Source of the DNA: Oscillospiraceae bacterium
GTDB taxonomy: Bacteria; Bacillota; Clostridia; Oscillospirales; Ruminococcaceae
Direction of reading: 5' to 3'
Length of the DNA: 15,811 nt
Assembly: GCA_009782665.1 (NCBI GenBank)
Contig: WRIP01000014.1
Coordinates: 1 to 15,811, forward strand
Shown: positions 7,801-14,597 of the stretch, piece by piece
Layout: the number at the start of each line of letters is the position of its first letter
How positions within the stretch are numbered: position 1 is the stretch's first letter
Translations under genes and position numbers: made by a program
The notes under the pieces: model-generated
The model's database searches: none
Told to the model about the DNA's origin: nothing
Seen by the model: the letters and a program-made list of their open reading frames with translations, nothing else

Positions 7801-7939
7801 AATACTCATAAGTGTTGGAGCCTTCATATTAATCTTAGCTGCCGTCCTGATAATGTTGGTATTAGCTAAGAAGCGAAGACAAAGGGAAGCAGAACCGGAC
7901 GATGACTCAAACGTACTGCATATATCCGGTACCGGATAA
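4877..7939 (+). CDS. Large surface adhesin: thioester domain, three SpaA-like domains, internal VPNTG, three membrane segments
   Basis: 1020 residues. A signal peptide (MKSKRIITIALTLLLFIMPL..) ends near residue 27. A thioester domain follows, with Cys71 (AYCLDRANQNPDG) and Gln126 (RVATQICIWQIAHG) placed to form the internal Cys-Gln thioester used for covalent binding to target surfaces. Three SpaA/prealbumin-like domains come next, at about 298-385, 387-474 and 477-590, each with a Lys near its start (K305, K394, K484) and a Glu (E355, E444, E534/535) suited to Lys-Asn isopeptide bonds. VPNTG at 594-598 resembles a sortase motif, but the next hydrophobic stretch is about 60 residues away. Two membrane segments lie at about 657-679 and 686-704, then a second ~260-residue outer region and a last membrane segment at about 974-997 with a basic tail. 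The sortase gene follows. Probably a donor-cell adhesin for mating or colonisation. The multi-membrane C-terminal half is unusual and I do not recognise it. Confidence 0.85.
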   Translation: MKSKRIITIALTLLLFIMPLAALVSAATASSSPMTAFTYGFGSSSGLPAPFNFAGAGYYYSFTYDGNIAYCLDRANQNPDGSQDTVMSISSLSAEQLQRIRLILLYGYDGNTKYGYSADIERVATQICIWQIAHGLINNSDFLSYAITGTYSGDVLTVVGRIYEQMFNHSTRPSFTRSTTSLAVTYEATYNPDTELHEITLTDTTGVLQYYNLVSVLQGMGYTASRSGNTLRISSPTPFENVLVSGRRTSNTYTSSSVFLIRDIAYATGNGVQDKVFVYGSRTAPDPVLAYFRLNSPYGNIVINKTDTDIADHPIQGAVFEVYTKDDVLVGTITTNSSGVARLNQLELGDYYFFERSPASGYIPNDTRYDLTVRPGNNVRNIQNTHYGSLVINKTDLEIEGLVVEGAVFDVFNEDDELVGTITTDEYGVARLDELLPGDYYFIEKEPAFGYIPNEQRYDVTLVPYDNEYEVFNEYKKGNLELTKYSAFDGKPLQGASYGLYRASDDELLEMLVTDEYGKAESDSYRFDTYYLKEEIPPNRYYIDLNEHHIVLGEVNGSTSDFPTTDEAIIGMFSAMYMAPSSAQLYIANSGMNVPNTGTEYEVTDDEKLGYPEVPQFTEQNSGKEEYLSIIYLREEDKALDRHIVDWEFPAQKDNTKVLTYVYTIIIILVGVGILYLIYKKNKSITKYVSSFVLILLVLISSVGAHISKAETVKDVNLKESGTTVTVEYDGLTEEDVPETYMYRHTDGQIYELPLIAVTYDEGTLTNRTDTVRATIDYGWEEYIPKPQQQMTVSHYDKLSGQTITGAIYLYATVQKEPFQWLKSNDAPAVFEGYQSAYYLMKNTKDVYIPYNDKRPAIDDFKEKIVTALGYDSERVRITDAKWDGKVYTEKGTEKRNAIFTTERYVAQYLAMYEAVWDMPDAPGIRGKAVYGSSDLDLTVKQPEDSNPEPVTPEAVTIDLLPDVIPQAKMSTSTIILISVGAFILILAAVLIMLVLAKKRRQREAEPDDDSNVLHISGTG

Positions 7940-7963
7940 TTGATAAAGCTCATTCCATTTGAA

Positions 7964-7969
7964 GAGGAG
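7964..7969 (+). promoter_or_regulatory. Ribosome binding site that sets the sortase start
   Basis: GAGGAG twelve bases before ATG 7982. It lies inside the reading frame that would begin at TTG 7940, which argues for the ATG start and the lipoprotein signal it gives. Confidence 0.6.
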
Positions 7970-7981
7970 AACAGCAAACCC

Positions 7982-8731
7982 ATGAACAACAAACGACTAT
8001 GTCTAATTCCTCTCATTGTTGTTCTCTTCTTCTCTCTCTCTTCCTGTAGCCCTAATACTTATTCAGAAGAACCAATAACTGAAGATATCATCGAAATACC
8101 GATATCTGTACCCATCATCAAAGAACCCATATTTGACGTAGAAGAGTCGAATATACCGGAAGAAACAGAACCTCAGATACAATCGACATTTACCGAGTTA
8201 CTCGAAGAAAACATAGAAATAGTCGGTTGGATATCAATAGAAGGAACGGACATTAACTTTCCGGTAATGCAAACGGTAGATAATGAAAAATATCTAATAA
8301 CCAATTTCTATGATGAATACAGTGTCTATGGCACACCCTTCTTGGACTATCGTTGCAGCATACTACCTCAAAGTCAAAATCTACTTCTATACGGACATGC
8401 AACCCGATCCGGAGCTCTATTCGGACAGTTAAGGATATTTCTAGATACAGCTGAAATACCAACTATCAGATTAACAACACTATACGATAATCTGGAGTAT
8501 ACAGTCTTCTCAGCGTTTACAACCACCAACGAAACCGAAGATACCCTCGTATATACTCAATTCGACTTTGCGAACTACGGTGACTTCCAGACGTATGTTG
8601 CAAAAGCTAAAAAGCTCTCTGAAATAGAGAGCGATATCAAACCGGATATCACAGACAACATCCTTACAATTCAAACCTGCTCCTACGGAGATAAAGATGA
8701 AAAGCTGATAGTAGTAGCAGTACAAAATTAA
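7982..8731 (+). CDS. Class B sortase, apparently lipid-anchored, catalytic Arg replaced by Lys
   Basis: 249 residues. Sortases cut a sorting motif in a surface protein and join it to peptidoglycan or another protein by transpeptidation. The catalytic domain covers about 66-249: VGWISIEGTDINFPVMQ, LDYRC, then NLLLYGHATRSGALFGQL with His139, and ILTIQTCSYG with Cys233. Class B enzymes normally have Arg eight to ten residues after the Cys; here the aligned residue is Lys241 (DKDEKLIVVAV), so activity may be altered. The N-terminus MNNKRLCLIPLIVVLFFSLSSC fits a lipoprotein signal with lipobox LSSC and lipidated Cys22. Sortases are usually held by an uncleaved membrane helix, so this is odd. Residues 23-65 are an acidic, Pro/Glu-rich linker. 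It follows the adhesin gene by 42 bp; the adhesin VPNTG or a protein elsewhere may be its substrate. Confidence 0.88.
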   Translation: MNNKRLCLIPLIVVLFFSLSSCSPNTYSEEPITEDIIEIPISVPIIKEPIFDVEESNIPEETEPQIQSTFTELLEENIEIVGWISIEGTDINFPVMQTVDNEKYLITNFYDEYSVYGTPFLDYRCSILPQSQNLLLYGHATRSGALFGQLRIFLDTAEIPTIRLTTLYDNLEYTVFSAFTTTNETEDTLVYTQFDFANYGDFQTYVAKAKKLSEIESDIKPDITDNILTIQTCSYGDKDEKLIVVAVQN

Positions 8732-8785
8732 TACCGACACAAAAGAAGAATCCACGCATATGTAGATACTCCGGAGGATGAATCA

Positions 8786-9763
8786 ATGACTACAAAATAC
8801 AATGAACGAGTGGCACAGGTTAAGCATCTAATCAACATCGTAGATTATGCTGCCAACTTGGGGTACACGGTCAAGATGATCAGTAATGATACATATACCC
8901 TCACAGAACATGAGAGCATACGTATAACCAAAAGTAAAAATCTCTATTCGAGACACAGCAATCAAAGCAAAGGCGGATCAATCATAGACTTTGTTATGGA
9001 GTTTACTCAGTACAATGATTATCCGTCAGCGATAAATCACCTCATCAGAGAGATTGGTATCTATGATAATGAAAAGCCATTATTCTCATCAGATAAAGAA
9101 GAATCCACTAAAGACACCCTAGTATACGAAAAGGAATCACTTCAATTAAATCCAAAGGAAAAGGGGTTATATAAAAGGGCATGGGCATACCTTGTGCAAC
9201 AACGCAGTATTGATCCTGAAATCGTAACAGACGCTATTAAACGCAACGAGATATATCAGGACGATAAAGGTAACGTGTGTTTCTGCGGTAAAGACTATGA
9301 CGGAATAATCAAGCATGCACATGCTAGAACAACACTGTCGGACAACAACTATCGTGGTGATATGAAGGGTAGTGATAAGGCTGTCAGTTTCTCCATAAAC
9401 CTAACAAAGCCAATATCTCTCCCACCAACGAAACTGTTTGTCTGTGAAGGAGCAATTGATTGTCTCTCGCTCATGACACTCACGAAGATACATGAACTCG
9501 ACATATATGACTATGGATATCTCTCTTTATCCGGAGTATCAAAAAAAGCTCTGGAATATCACATTACAAAAAACACACAGATAGAGATTATCTACCTGTG
9601 TCAGGACAATGATGACAGTGGAAACAAGTCACGAGAAGATTGCAGGAAAGCGCTTGAGAAAATCGGATACAAAGGTGTTATCTACGATAAACCTCCGAAG
9701 AAAAAAGACTACAACGATGACCTGGTTCAATATGTCAATACCTTATCACAAAGCACGAATTAG
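8786..9763 (+). CDS. DUF3991/Toprim-domain primase-like protein
   Basis: 325 residues, no signal peptide, cytoplasmic. The N-terminal part (1-95) resembles the CHC2-like start of mobile-element primases (RITKSKNLYSRHSNQSKGGSIIDFVMEF) but lacks the zinc-binding cysteines. The middle (about 125-205) fits DUF3991: AWAYLVQQRSIDPEIV, NEIYQD..GNVCFCGKD, GDMKGSDKAVSFSI. The C-terminal Toprim domain (about 214-320) has E221 in FVCEGAIDCLSL and the metal-binding D274-N-D276 in YLCQDNDDSGN. Such proteins are common in Gram-positive conjugative elements and probably prime complementary-strand synthesis after transfer. No separate polymerase or helicase domain is visible. The ribosome binding site is GGAGG at 8772-8776. 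It is placed between the surface module and the T4SS genes. Confidence 0.85.
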   Translation: MTTKYNERVAQVKHLINIVDYAANLGYTVKMISNDTYTLTEHESIRITKSKNLYSRHSNQSKGGSIIDFVMEFTQYNDYPSAINHLIREIGIYDNEKPLFSSDKEESTKDTLVYEKESLQLNPKEKGLYKRAWAYLVQQRSIDPEIVTDAIKRNEIYQDDKGNVCFCGKDYDGIIKHAHARTTLSDNNYRGDMKGSDKAVSFSINLTKPISLPPTKLFVCEGAIDCLSLMTLTKIHELDIYDYGYLSLSGVSKKALEYHITKNTQIEIIYLCQDNDDSGNKSREDCRKALEKIGYKGVIYDKPPKKKDYNDDLVQYVNTLSQSTN

Positions 9764-9793
9764 TGCCTAATATAAAAACGAAAGGAAAAAGAA

Positions 9794-10081
9794 ATGAACA
9801 TTATTACACATATACCATTACTCGCTCTTGGTGATGTATTCAGTGCTTGGAGAAATACCCTGTGGGACAATATCTACTCCGCACTGACAAATCTCATTAT
9901 CCCCGTACTGATACTGATCTGCGTGGTCTTTTTAGTCATCGGTATCGGTGGTCTTGTCACCGATAGAAGAAGTGGTCAAGGTACAAGTCAGAAACACATT
10001 GTACAAATAGTCATCTCGCTCGCAGCAATCCTGTTACTCGGTTCCTTCTATGCTTGGGGACCCATGATAATCAATGTTTAG
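9794..10081 (+). CDS. Small two-helix membrane protein, VirB2/TrbC-like by position
   Basis: 95 residues with two hydrophobic stretches, about 33-57 (LIIPVLILICVVFLVIGIGGLV) and 71-93, separated by a basic polar loop TDRRSGQGTSQKH. The size, two-helix layout and place directly before VirB6-, VirB3- and VirB4-like genes match the VirB2-like pilin-related or DUF3852-type subunit of Gram-positive T4SS. There is no obvious cleavable signal peptide. Sequence alone does not prove the family. The ribosome binding site is AAAGGAAA just before ATG 9794. Confidence 0.7.
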   Translation: MNIITHIPLLALGDVFSAWRNTLWDNIYSALTNLIIPVLILICVVFLVIGIGGLVTDRRSGQGTSQKHIVQIVISLAAILLLGSFYAWGPMIINV

Positions 10082-10119
10082 CCTCACAAAGAAAGATAAA
10101 AATAAGACGAAAGAGAATA

Positions 10120-10944
10120 ATGATGTTCCTTAAATGGCTACTGGGTTTATCAGGTATTGACGAGTTATTGACTGAACTCTGGGATGCAACATGGTTGCGT
10201 ATAAGCAAATGGATCCTTGCCCAATGCGAAAACCTTATATACAAATCAACCTCATCAGCTGATGGGTTTTGGAATGAAGCCATAATCAATCAGTTCTTGG
10301 ACTTCTCAAGATGGATCAGTATGGGTATCGTCGCTGCCGCAACGGTACTGATGATCTTCGATGTAGTTGAAGACGCAGCACGACAACGACAGATAGACTA
10401 TACAGTAATCTTCGGTAATTTCTTCAAAGGGTTAGCTTTTGCCATAATAGCTCCCTACGCAGGCAAATACATACTCACCATCACTAGCACCCTTGCAGGA
10501 TCCCTACAACTATCAAGCGTATCAGAGATAGTAAAAGGGATACCCAAAACAAACCCTGTAGCCGGATATCTTTATGTAGCTGCTGCTAGTGTCTTCTTCT
10601 ATATCATGTCTCTAGCCAGGTTCGGTACGATGTTTGTACAAAGCCTGACACCATGTCTTTATGTATCAGATATCGTACGAGGCGAAACCGCAGCAATGGG
10701 AAGTTGGATAAGACAAACAGTAGCCATCTCATTGACACATCTAATCCAAACCTCACTGTACTATCTCGGCGTATATTTTATGCTTCACTCAAATATAACA
10801 CTATGTCTTGCTTGTTGGATTGGGATGACTCAAACAAAGAAAGTACTCGATAAATACGGTATGTCCAGTGGAGTAACCGGTATCGTATCAAGTGCAGGAC
10901 AGGTTGTCTCAACAGGTATATCACTTGTGTCAAAGATTACATAG
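10120..10944 (+). CDS. VirB6/TrbL-like polytopic conjugation membrane protein
   Basis: 274 residues from ATG 10120; the next codon is also ATG. The frame is open further up to a TTG at 10054, but that would overlap the previous gene and give a basic non-membrane leader, so the later start is preferred even though its ribosome binding site (AAAGAG, about 10110) is weak. About five membrane segments: 65-82, 100-121, 146-166, 200-222 and 225-236, with an amphipathic N-terminal region (FLKWLLGLSGIDELLTELWDATW). This layout and the neighbours fit the VirB6/TrbL channel protein of the inner-membrane T4SS complex. The C-terminal Gly/Ser/Val-rich tail (SSGVTGIVSSAGQVVSTG) is typical of TrbL-like proteins. 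Confidence 0.8.
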   Translation: MMFLKWLLGLSGIDELLTELWDATWLRISKWILAQCENLIYKSTSSADGFWNEAIINQFLDFSRWISMGIVAAATVLMIFDVVEDAARQRQIDYTVIFGNFFKGLAFAIIAPYAGKYILTITSTLAGSLQLSSVSEIVKGIPKTNPVAGYLYVAAASVFFYIMSLARFGTMFVQSLTPCLYVSDIVRGETAAMGSWIRQTVAISLTHLIQTSLYYLGVYFMLHSNITLCLACWIGMTQTKKVLDKYGMSSGVTGIVSSAGQVVSTGISLVSKIT

Positions 10945-10956
10945 GAAGGTTAGCAG

Positions 10957-11220
10957 ATGTATATAGTACCTCCGAAACTGCAAAAGAAAATGCTCATAGG
11001 CGGACTTAATGTCGCAGAGACACTGATAATAATGGGAGTATCTATCCTATTCGTTGTAATGTCAGCATTACATCTGCTTTGGATCCCCATCCTGTTTCTC
11101 GTTCTCTCTTGGCGTTATGCAAATGAACACAACACCCTCTATTACTTCATGATCCTAATCAAATACTACAACCCTGCTCAAACATTTACACATGGTGAGT
11201 CGCCGGAGGATAAACGATGA
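10957..11220 (+). CDS. VirB3/PrgI-like small membrane protein
   Basis: 87 residues. A short N-terminal segment MYIVPPKLQKKMLIGGLNVAETL leads into a hydrophobic hairpin at about 22-52 (LIIMGVSILFVVMSALHLLWIPILFLVLSW), followed by a polar tail. VirB3-like proteins of this size sit directly upstream of the VirB4 ATPase and bind it. Here the stop overlaps the VirB4 start (ATGA at 11217-11220), so translation is probably coupled. The ribosome binding site AGGAAGG at 10943-10949 lies across the end of the previous gene. Confidence 0.8.
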   Translation: MYIVPPKLQKKMLIGGLNVAETLIIMGVSILFVVMSALHLLWIPILFLVLSWRYANEHNTLYYFMILIKYYNPAQTFTHGESPEDKR

Positions 11221-13553
11221 AAAAACTGCCGATACAATCTCTGATTGATTTTAAGCTCCAAGATGACCATGTCGTCAGTGAAGGGAAGATGTATTACCTC
11301 TATCGATACTTTCCAAGCAACATCTCAATTATGACCGATGATGAGTTGAAAAACGAAATAGATAACTTTGCAAAACTACTCGATACCCTCAGAAGACCCT
11401 TCTCCATATTTGCAACAGATAAGATTGAAGATCTTACCGAGATAACGAAGTTTTATGAATCACTGGCACAGGAGTATAACTACATCACATCAGATATTCT
11501 CTCTGCGATAGAAGATACCGAAGTAAAAAGCAGCTCCGTTCAACGTGCCTTCTATATCGTCTATCAAGCCTCCAATGCAGACGATGATATACAAAACACT
11601 CTCATCGGACACGGATATAACATACAAAAAGCAGATAAAAAAGAACTATCTGTACTCTTCAGGAACTATCTGCTGAGAGAGTTCACATCTACCGATATAT
11701 ATGACATCACTACTGAAGTAGATAACGATCCAAAGATTAAGAAGACAAAAAGAGATGTATATAACCGTGAAATACTACGCAGACTTACACCTCGTAGAAT
11801 AGACTTTGAGACACGGTATGCCACCCAGAACGATCATCTGAGAAAGACGATAATGGTTAAGAACTTCCCACACGAGATACCTGCTGCCTGTTTACAGGAA
11901 ATAGCAAGTATCCGTAATACCAGCTTCCACATGAGACTCAGTCCCATGCCAACCGGTGAAGCACGTCGGCTAGTGGATGCTCAGATAAAGAACAGAAGCT
12001 TACAGCTTTCACAGCAACGCACAAAGCTGATGGATGCCGCCATTGAACAGGATGCTATTACTAATTTCTATCTGGAAATAGCACGAAATAAGAGCTATAT
12101 CTATCGTGTATCGATATATATTGAGATGTATGCAAAAGACAGATCCGAGCTTGAAAAAATAGAAGCAGAGGTTGACTCGGCTCTCATCGGGAGAGCCATC
12201 ACAACAGAAAAGCTCACATATGAGCAAAAAGAAGGCTTTAAGTCAGTATATCCTCTCGGCAGAGACTTATTCCTTAACGATAGCAACAACATGCCTAGTA
12301 CAACTATAGCTGCACTCTATCCATATTCATATTCGTGCAGACTCGATAAAGAAGGGATGTTACTCGGAGGTACTGTTGACGGCGGAATCATGTTCGTAGA
12401 CCTCTGGGCAAGAGACTCAAATGTAACTAATAGTAACTATTGTATTGTCGGCACTTCCGGACAGGGAAAGAGCTATCTGCAAAAAAAGATAGTGACCCAA
12501 CAGGTAATACGAGGCACTAAGGTCTGGATCCTGGATCCTGAAAACGAATACACCGATGTAACGAGACATCTCGGAGGAACGGTATATAACTGTGCTTCCG
12601 GAGAGTACATCATTAATCCGTTCCAAGTACGTCAACTCAGACTTGATGATGACGATACGATGAATGAACCGGATATAGAAGTCTCCGTACCTCGAGGTCA
12701 AGCGATGTTCTACCAACATCTCTCCTGGCTTCATGACTTTTACAGTGTACTGATAGAAGGACTAGATCCGACCCAATTGAAAGCACTCGATATATTAACA
12801 CAGGAAATGTATGAGAACTATGGTATTACAGAACGCACCAATATTCATACATTGAAGAATACCGAGTTTCCTACATTCACCAATCTCTATGATTATATAA
12901 CCGGAATCAGAGATTCGAATTCACATTCCAACATCAGTGCAGATATGTGTAAAACCTTACTGTTGCACCTCACCGACTGTACCAGAGGTTCACTCGGAGC
13001 AATATTTAATGGACATACAAATATCAAAAATGATAATCTCATGTGTTTTTCCATGTCGGAACTGATACAAGGATCATCACAAAGACGCAAGGCAGCACTC
13101 TTCAACATCACTACATATATTTGGAACGAAGTATGCCGGAATCGTAATAGAACCAACTACTCCATGCTTAACATCGATGAGCTGTATCTATACTTCGATG
13201 ATGACGATATGACGATGGTCAAGTACCTCAACTTCTTTGTAAAAAGAGCCAGGAAGTACAATACCCTTATGGGTATAGCCACCCAACAACTAGCAGACTG
13301 TTTACACGAAAAGATAGTCCACTATACCACTGCTATGTTTAATAACTCATCTACCAAGTTTTTCTTCTATCCCGATAAAATTGACCTCGATCTGGTACGT
13401 AGACACCTCAAACTCACAGAGGGCGAAATAGAGTGTATCGATCGCAGTAACCGACAACATTGTCTCGTTTGTGCCGGTAACGATAGATACTATATGAGAG
13501 TAGGAACTCTACCCTATGAAGAAGTTCTTTTTGGCAGAGCCGGAGGAAGGTAG
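11217..13553 (+). CDS. virB4: VirB4-like conjugation ATPase
   Basis: 778 residues, the usual length for Gram-positive VirB4/TraE/TcpF-type ATPases that power the T4SS at the inner face of the membrane. The N-terminal ~390 residues are the VirB4 adaptor region. The ATPase domain has Walker A GTSGQGKSY at about 412-420, followed by WILDPENEYTDVTRHLGG (the conserved DPExEY block), Walker B MLNIDELYLYF with D654-E655, and the downstream LMGIATQQLADCL motif with FNNSSTKFFFY, all characteristic of VirB4. No membrane segment is evident. The ribosome binding site is GGAGG at 11205-11209. It overlaps the VirB3-like gene by 4 bp and the M23 gene by 1 bp. It looks intact. Confidence 0.95.
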   Translation: MKKLPIQSLIDFKLQDDHVVSEGKMYYLYRYFPSNISIMTDDELKNEIDNFAKLLDTLRRPFSIFATDKIEDLTEITKFYESLAQEYNYITSDILSAIEDTEVKSSSVQRAFYIVYQASNADDDIQNTLIGHGYNIQKADKKELSVLFRNYLLREFTSTDIYDITTEVDNDPKIKKTKRDVYNREILRRLTPRRIDFETRYATQNDHLRKTIMVKNFPHEIPAACLQEIASIRNTSFHMRLSPMPTGEARRLVDAQIKNRSLQLSQQRTKLMDAAIEQDAITNFYLEIARNKSYIYRVSIYIEMYAKDRSELEKIEAEVDSALIGRAITTEKLTYEQKEGFKSVYPLGRDLFLNDSNNMPSTTIAALYPYSYSCRLDKEGMLLGGTVDGGIMFVDLWARDSNVTNSNYCIVGTSGQGKSYLQKKIVTQQVIRGTKVWILDPENEYTDVTRHLGGTVYNCASGEYIINPFQVRQLRLDDDDTMNEPDIEVSVPRGQAMFYQHLSWLHDFYSVLIEGLDPTQLKALDILTQEMYENYGITERTNIHTLKNTEFPTFTNLYDYITGIRDSNSHSNISADMCKTLLLHLTDCTRGSLGAIFNGHTNIKNDNLMCFSMSELIQGSSQRRKAALFNITTYIWNEVCRNRNRTNYSMLNIDELYLYFDDDDMTMVKYLNFFVKRARKYNTLMGIATQQLADCLHEKIVHYTTAMFNNSSTKFFFYPDKIDLDLVRRHLKLTEGEIECIDRSNRQHCLVCAGNDRYYMRVGTLPYEEVLFGRAGGR
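13542..13550 (+). promoter_or_regulatory. Ribosome binding site of the M23 peptidase gene
   Basis: GGAGGAAGG inside the last codons of virB4, six bases (from GGAGG) before GTG 13553. It supports a GTG start that overlaps the virB4 stop by one base. Confidence 0.7.
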
Positions 13554-14191
13554 TGGCAACAGAATGGGTACTGTATGCAAGAGCACTAATCGGTGCAATA
13601 ACCCGAAGGCGTAATGAGAATAACAAGAAACTCTCCGGTATCACCATCATAATCATCGCACTCATAATCATCGCCGTTCTCATAATAGCAGTACTCGTTA
13701 TACTCCTAGTACTCATCCTTGCTATATTTCTCATTTTCACCAATACCAACTACATATATCCAATGCCAATGAATACTCACATAGGTAGTGGTTTCGGTGC
13801 AAGAGATCCCATTATGTTTAACGGAAAAGAAACATCAAGTTTTCACTCCGGAGCAGATTTCCCCGCTCCCGAAGGCACAACCATCCACGCAGCACAAGCA
13901 GGGTTTGTTATCACTGCCGGATGGAACGATCAAGCCGGTAACATAGTAGTAATTCAACATGAAAACGGAGATGTTACCAGATACTATCATTGCAGTGTAC
14001 TCCTAGTACAACTCGGTGATGAAGTCCTACAAGGACAACCTATAGCTGAAGTAGGCAGCACAGGACAATTCTCTTCCGGTAACCATCTGCATTTTGAACT
14101 GTATATTAAGGATGCAGGTACAGAAATGGATCCCTCCGAAATACTAAATGATTGGACGGAAGAACAACTGGAGATCTGGGGCTACACCTGA
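13553..14191 (+). CDS. Membrane-anchored M23 (LytM-type) peptidoglycan endopeptidase
   Basis: 212 residues, GTG start. A short basic cytoplasmic tail (RRRNENNKK) precedes one very hydrophobic Ile/Leu/Val-rich membrane segment at about 30-62, with the catalytic domain outside. The M23 zinc ligands are all present: H98-SGA-D102, H178-L-H180, plus H146 in RYYHCSVL. The motifs GSGFGARDP, HSGADFPAPEGTTIHAAQAGFV and VGSTGQFSSGNHLHFELY are standard. It is a single domain with no lysozyme-like or CHAP partner. By position it is the T4SS-associated wall hydrolase (VirB1-like role) that opens peptidoglycan for the channel. It ends the transfer run before the non-coding region. Confidence 0.9.
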   Translation: MATEWVLYARALIGAITRRRNENNKKLSGITIIIIALIIIAVLIIAVLVILLVLILAIFLIFTNTNYIYPMPMNTHIGSGFGARDPIMFNGKETSSFHSGADFPAPEGTTIHAAQAGFVITAGWNDQAGNIVVIQHENGDVTRYYHCSVLLVQLGDEVLQGQPIAEVGSTGQFSSGNHLHFELYIKDAGTEMDPSEILNDWTEEQLEIWGYT

Positions 14192-14273
14192 TATAAACAA
14201 TCTGCCATCACCCTGACGTCAAAATTCTCTCTTGTGCCGTCGCATTTGCCGTCACCTATACCACTACCAACAG

Positions 14274-14304
14274 AATACCAAAACATATGAAAAAGCATGG
14301 TATT
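14274..14304 (+). repeat. Inverted repeat, 7-bp arms, 17-nt loop
   Basis: AATACCA at 14274-14280 pairs with TGGTATT at 14298-14304. On its own it is weak. It is listed because three more inverted repeats lie in the same region. Confidence 0.35.
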
Positions 14305-14327
14305 ACCGGTACTTGACCTTAAGAAAA

Positions 14328-14348
14328 GCAATCCGCACTGCGGAATGC
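14328..14348 (+). repeat. Inverted repeat with short loop (candidate oriT or regulatory hairpin)
   Basis: GCA-A-TCCGCA at 14328-14337, one central C, then TGCGGA-A-TGC at 14339-14348: ten-base arms with one A-A mismatch. It is not followed by a T-run, so it is not an intrinsic terminator. Confidence 0.5.
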
Positions 14349-14354
14349 TGTAGC

Positions 14355-14380
14355 GTATGACGTCACTTTTAGTGTCATAC
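14355..14380 (+). repeat. Imperfect hairpin
   Basis: GTATGAC (14355-14361) pairs with GTCATAC (14374-14380). An inner ACT/AGT extends the stem if the three bases 14362-14364 are bulged out, with a TTT loop. It lies seven bases after the preceding inverted repeat. Confidence 0.4.
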
Positions 14381-14572
14381 TTTATCCTGCAATCTCTGAA
14401 GATATCAAAATATACATAAAAAAAGCATCGGAAATAATTAAAACAACTACCGATATAGTAACCTGAGCATAACAGGAACATACAGCGTATCAATAACAGA
14501 TAATTCAAATACCTATATACAACCGACATGGTAATACAAGAAATAGAATACATATACGTCGAATTAAAAGTT

Positions 14573-14597
14573 CGTCGCAAATCACAGATTTGCGACG
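14573..14597 (+). repeat. Perfect 11-bp-arm hairpin, best oriT inverted repeat candidate
   Basis: CGTCGCAAATC, loop ACA, GATTTGCGACG. The stem is perfect and GC-rich at its base. It stands immediately before the 24-nt repeat array and about 170 bp upstream of the accessory protein gene. Relaxases of the MobP group bind an inverted repeat next to nic, so this is the prime candidate. The nic position cannot be read with confidence. Confidence 0.65.

Noticed and set aside
7940..7981. TTG start for the sortase
   Set aside because: The region contains the ribosome binding site for ATG 7982, and the extension would bury the lipoprotein signal.
10054..10119. TTG start for the VirB6-like gene
   Set aside because: It overlaps the end of the previous gene and gives a basic leader unlike the family; ATG 10120 is more natural.
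14313..14341. TTGACC as a -35 promoter element
   Set aside because: At 17 bp spacing the -10 position reads CACTGC, far from TATAAT, so I do not call a promoter.
14328..14380. Intrinsic terminator after the M23 gene
   Set aside because: The stems are not followed by a run of T, and they lie more than 130 bp past the stop codon.
14182..14580. Minus-strand reading frame over the intergenic region
   Set aside because: Cys/Tyr/Phe-rich low-quality sequence without a ribosome binding site, typical of AT-rich non-coding DNA.
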